DNA from: Paenibacillus rigui
GTDB lineage: Bacteria; Bacillota; Bacilli; Paenibacillales; NBRC-103111
Assembly (NCBI RefSeq): GCF_002234615.1
Contig: NZ_NMQW01000057.1
Location: 62,001-126,000, forward strand
Direction of reading: 5' to 3'
Length of the DNA: 64,000 nucleotides
Shown here piece by piece: positions 62,423 to 64,000 of this stretch (position 1 is its first letter; each line of letters starts with the position of its first letter). The notes below the pieces were generated by a model. It did no database searches, was not told the DNA's origin, and was given only the letters and a program-made list of their open reading frames with translations. A program made the translations under genes and the position numbers.

Positions 62423-63304
62423 ATGAAAAACAATCATCCTACGCAAGCCGTCCTGCTCCGAAATGTCCATTACTCCATTCCGGCTGCCGACGGAGTCAAG
62501 ACCCTCCTTCGACATATCCATCTGTCGGTCTCACGAGGAGAATGGCTCGCCATCGTCGGAACGAACGGAAGCGGCAAGAGCACATTAGCCAAGCTCATCG
62601 CCAAGCTTCAACCGGTGTCCTCCGGCGAGATTGTACATAACCGAAGCGTTCGGGATGCAGCACAGGACAGCCCGGCACGGAAGCCTTTTGTTCAAATGGT
62701 ATTTCAAAATCCCGATACGCAGCTGTTCGGCGAAACCGTCTACGAAGAAGTCTGCTTCGGACTGAATAATTACGGATTTGAGCCGGAGGAGCGCCATCGA
62801 CTGGCGATGCAATCGTTGGATACTACAGGACTGGCTCCACTCACTGACTATCCCGCCCGCTTCCTATCCGGTGGGCAAAAGCAGCTGCTGCACGCCGCCA
62901 GCTGTATGGCCGTTCAGCCGGAGGTGCTTATTTTCGATGAAGCTACGGCGATGCTTGACCCGCTGTCACGTGAGCGGCTGCTCGCCACCATTCATAGGCT
63001 GCATGAGGAAGGCACGACCATCGTATGGATTACACAATTATTGGACGAGCTGGACCGAAGTGACCGTATTGTTGCGCTGGATGACGGGCAGATCGCATTC
63101 GAGGGCTCCAAGGAGTCGTTCTTTTATTCCTCGATTTCCGGGGACGATGTACAATCCGGAGAGGCGGGATCCTCCCCATGCGAACGTCTGGGGTTTCTGC
63201 CTCCTTATACGATTCAAGTCGCGAAGGAGCTGATACGGCGAGGCCTCTCGCTGAACCCTCTCCCCTTCACCATAGAACAGCTAGGAAAGGCCGTAACCAT
63301 ATGA
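62423..63304 (+). CDS. ecfA1: Energy-coupling factor transporter ATPase (EcfA1-like)
   Basis: A 293-residue ECF-type ATPase. Walker A VGTNGSGKST (near residue 42), Q-loop FQNPDTQLFGETVYEEVCFG (the ECF hallmark FQNPDxQ), signature FLSGGQKQLLHAAS, Walker B VLIFDEATAML. The family pairs with a second ATPase and EcfT to energise S-components. ATG 62423 is preceded by GGAAAGAGTGG; an upstream extension is unsupported. The stop overlaps the start of a second ECF ATPase (ATGA, 63301-63304). Confidence 0.93.
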   Translation: MKNNHPTQAVLLRNVHYSIPAADGVKTLLRHIHLSVSRGEWLAIVGTNGSGKSTLAKLIAKLQPVSSGEIVHNRSVRDAAQDSPARKPFVQMVFQNPDTQLFGETVYEEVCFGLNNYGFEPEERHRLAMQSLDTTGLAPLTDYPARFLSGGQKQLLHAASCMAVQPEVLIFDEATAMLDPLSRERLLATIHRLHEEGTTIVWITQLLDELDRSDRIVALDDGQIAFEGSKESFFYSSISGDDVQSGEAGSSPCERLGFLPPYTIQVAKELIRRGLSLNPLPFTIEQLGKAVTI

Positions 63305-64000
63305 TAACGAAGCAACCGCTGAGCAGCGGGCATGAAGGGAAAGAAGCTGCCTTGCAAAGCGCTTCCTCTACAGAAGAGGTGCGTCTGGAGCATGTTTGGG
63401 TGCTTCCCCCGGATGGCAGTACCCGAAAAGAGCCTTTATTAAAAGATTTGAATTGCCGTTTTGCAGCAAAAACCATCACACTGATCGCAGGCCCTACCGG
63501 CTCCGGTAAAAGCACGCTGCTGCATGCGCTGGCCGGGCTGCTTCCGCTGTATCGCGGATCGGTAACGTACGGCCCTCATTCCTTATGGCAGCCCAAAGGA
63601 CGGCTGCACGCAGAGGTTCATCGGGCAATCGGGATCGTATTTCAATACCCGGAGCGTCAGCTGTTCGCCGAATCGATCGAGAAGGAATTCCGATATTCCC
63701 TCCGGCCTTACCGTCTGACGAAGAAAGCCGAAGCGGAGCGCATCGGGAAGGCGCTGGACCGTATGCAGCTCTCCCAAACATTTCTTGAAGAATCGTTTCT
63801 CACCTTGTCCGATGGGCAGAAGCGCAAAGCGGCCCTCGCGACTACGATCGCTGCGGAGCCCCAATGGCTCCTGCTGGATGAGCCGACCGCCGGAATCGAT
63901 CCGCAAGGGATTGGCCCCCTGCTTCAAATGATCATGGAGCATAAACAAGCCTCCGGGGGCGGGGCCATTGTCATAAGTCATGACCTGGATACCTTCCTGC
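63301..64000 (+). CDS. ecfA2: Energy-coupling factor transporter ATPase (EcfA2-like), 3' end cut by window
   Basis: Begins with ATG 63301, overlapping the previous stop by 4 nt, and stays open to the window edge (about 233 codons seen). Walker A AGPTGSGKST, the ECF Q-loop FQYPERQLFAESIEKE (FQYPExQ), signature TLSDGQKRKAALAT, Walker B WLLLDEPTAGID and H-loop VISHDLD. The Q-loop style matches EcfA2 rather than EcfA1. EcfT would be expected just downstream, beyond the window. Confidence 0.9.
   Translation, partial: MITKQPLSSGHEGKEAALQSASSTEEVRLEHVWVLPPDGSTRKEPLLKDLNCRFAAKTITLIAGPTGSGKSTLLHALAGLLPLYRGSVTYGPHSLWQPKGRLHAEVHRAIGIVFQYPERQLFAESIEKEFRYSLRPYRLTKKAEAERIGKALDRMQLSQTFLEESFLTLSDGQKRKAALATTIAAEPQWLLLDEPTAGIDPQGIGPLLQMIMEHKQASGGGAIVISHDLDTFL

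Overview
The window looks like a chromosomal segment of a Paenibacillus-type member of the Bacillales. The sequence supports this with strong AGGAGG-like ribosome binding sites, several TTG/GTG starts, lipoprotein-anchored sugar-binding proteins paired with LplB/LplC-type permeases that have no ATPase of their own, many AraC-type regulators, many glycoside hydrolases, and T-box, BirA-box and cre-like control sites. No rRNA, tRNA, CRISPR array, intact insertion sequence or prophage was seen.

Layout. 1-3.7 kb: the end of a squalene-hopene cyclase gene, then an AraC regulator divergent from a Gfo/Idh dehydrogenase plus sugar isomerase pair. 3.9-5.2 kb: an orphan protein with an LQRxxGNxxV N-terminal motif of the kind seen in contractile-injection-system cargo. 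5.3-11.4 kb: a carbohydrate ABC importer (binding lipoprotein and two permeases) with a membrane-bound AraC sensor-regulator. 11.7-23 kb: a mixed region with DUF445, SDR and BASS transporter genes, a TrmB/IMPase pair, a MarR regulator, a stalk-domain protein, an ABC exporter broken by one frameshift, a nucleotidyltransferase and two methyltransferases. One methyltransferase lies behind a very short T-box-like attenuator.

23-32 kb: a plant cell-wall (rhamnogalacturonan/arabinan) block with a lactonase, an amidohydrolase, an exo-rhamnogalacturonan lyase, a GH105 unsaturated rhamnogalacturonyl hydrolase, a GH51 arabinofuranosidase and a divergent ArsR-type regulator with a long C-terminal domain. 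33-38 kb: HrpB helicase, then a TetX-like flavin monooxygenase with its TetR regulator and clear operators. 38-44 kb: a PotABCD-type importer with an M20 peptidase and a divergent IclR regulator. 44-53 kb: a soluble PAS-PAS chemoreceptor, a decayed GC-rich gene fragment, a self-regulated TetR/membrane-protein operon, DinB, MocR, GNAT, PhnA-like, DUF1304 and sugar-isomerase genes, and an extremely acidic small protein. 53-61.6 kb: AraC, a GH43 xylosidase/arabinosidase, a 7TM histidine kinase with a REC-BTAD response regulator, a cupin and a GH36 alpha-galactosidase. 61.7-64 kb: a biotin ECF transporter locus (bioY under a BirA box, divergent from two ECF ATPases, the second cut by the window end).

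Together the genes describe a soil or rhizosphere saprophyte that senses, imports and hydrolyses plant polysaccharides. The most unusual items are the Stem-I-less T-box-like leader (22965-23096), the LQR/GN-motif protein (3863-5167), the TetX-like/TetR locus (36083-38097) and the ArsR-fusion regulator beside the arabinofuranosidase.
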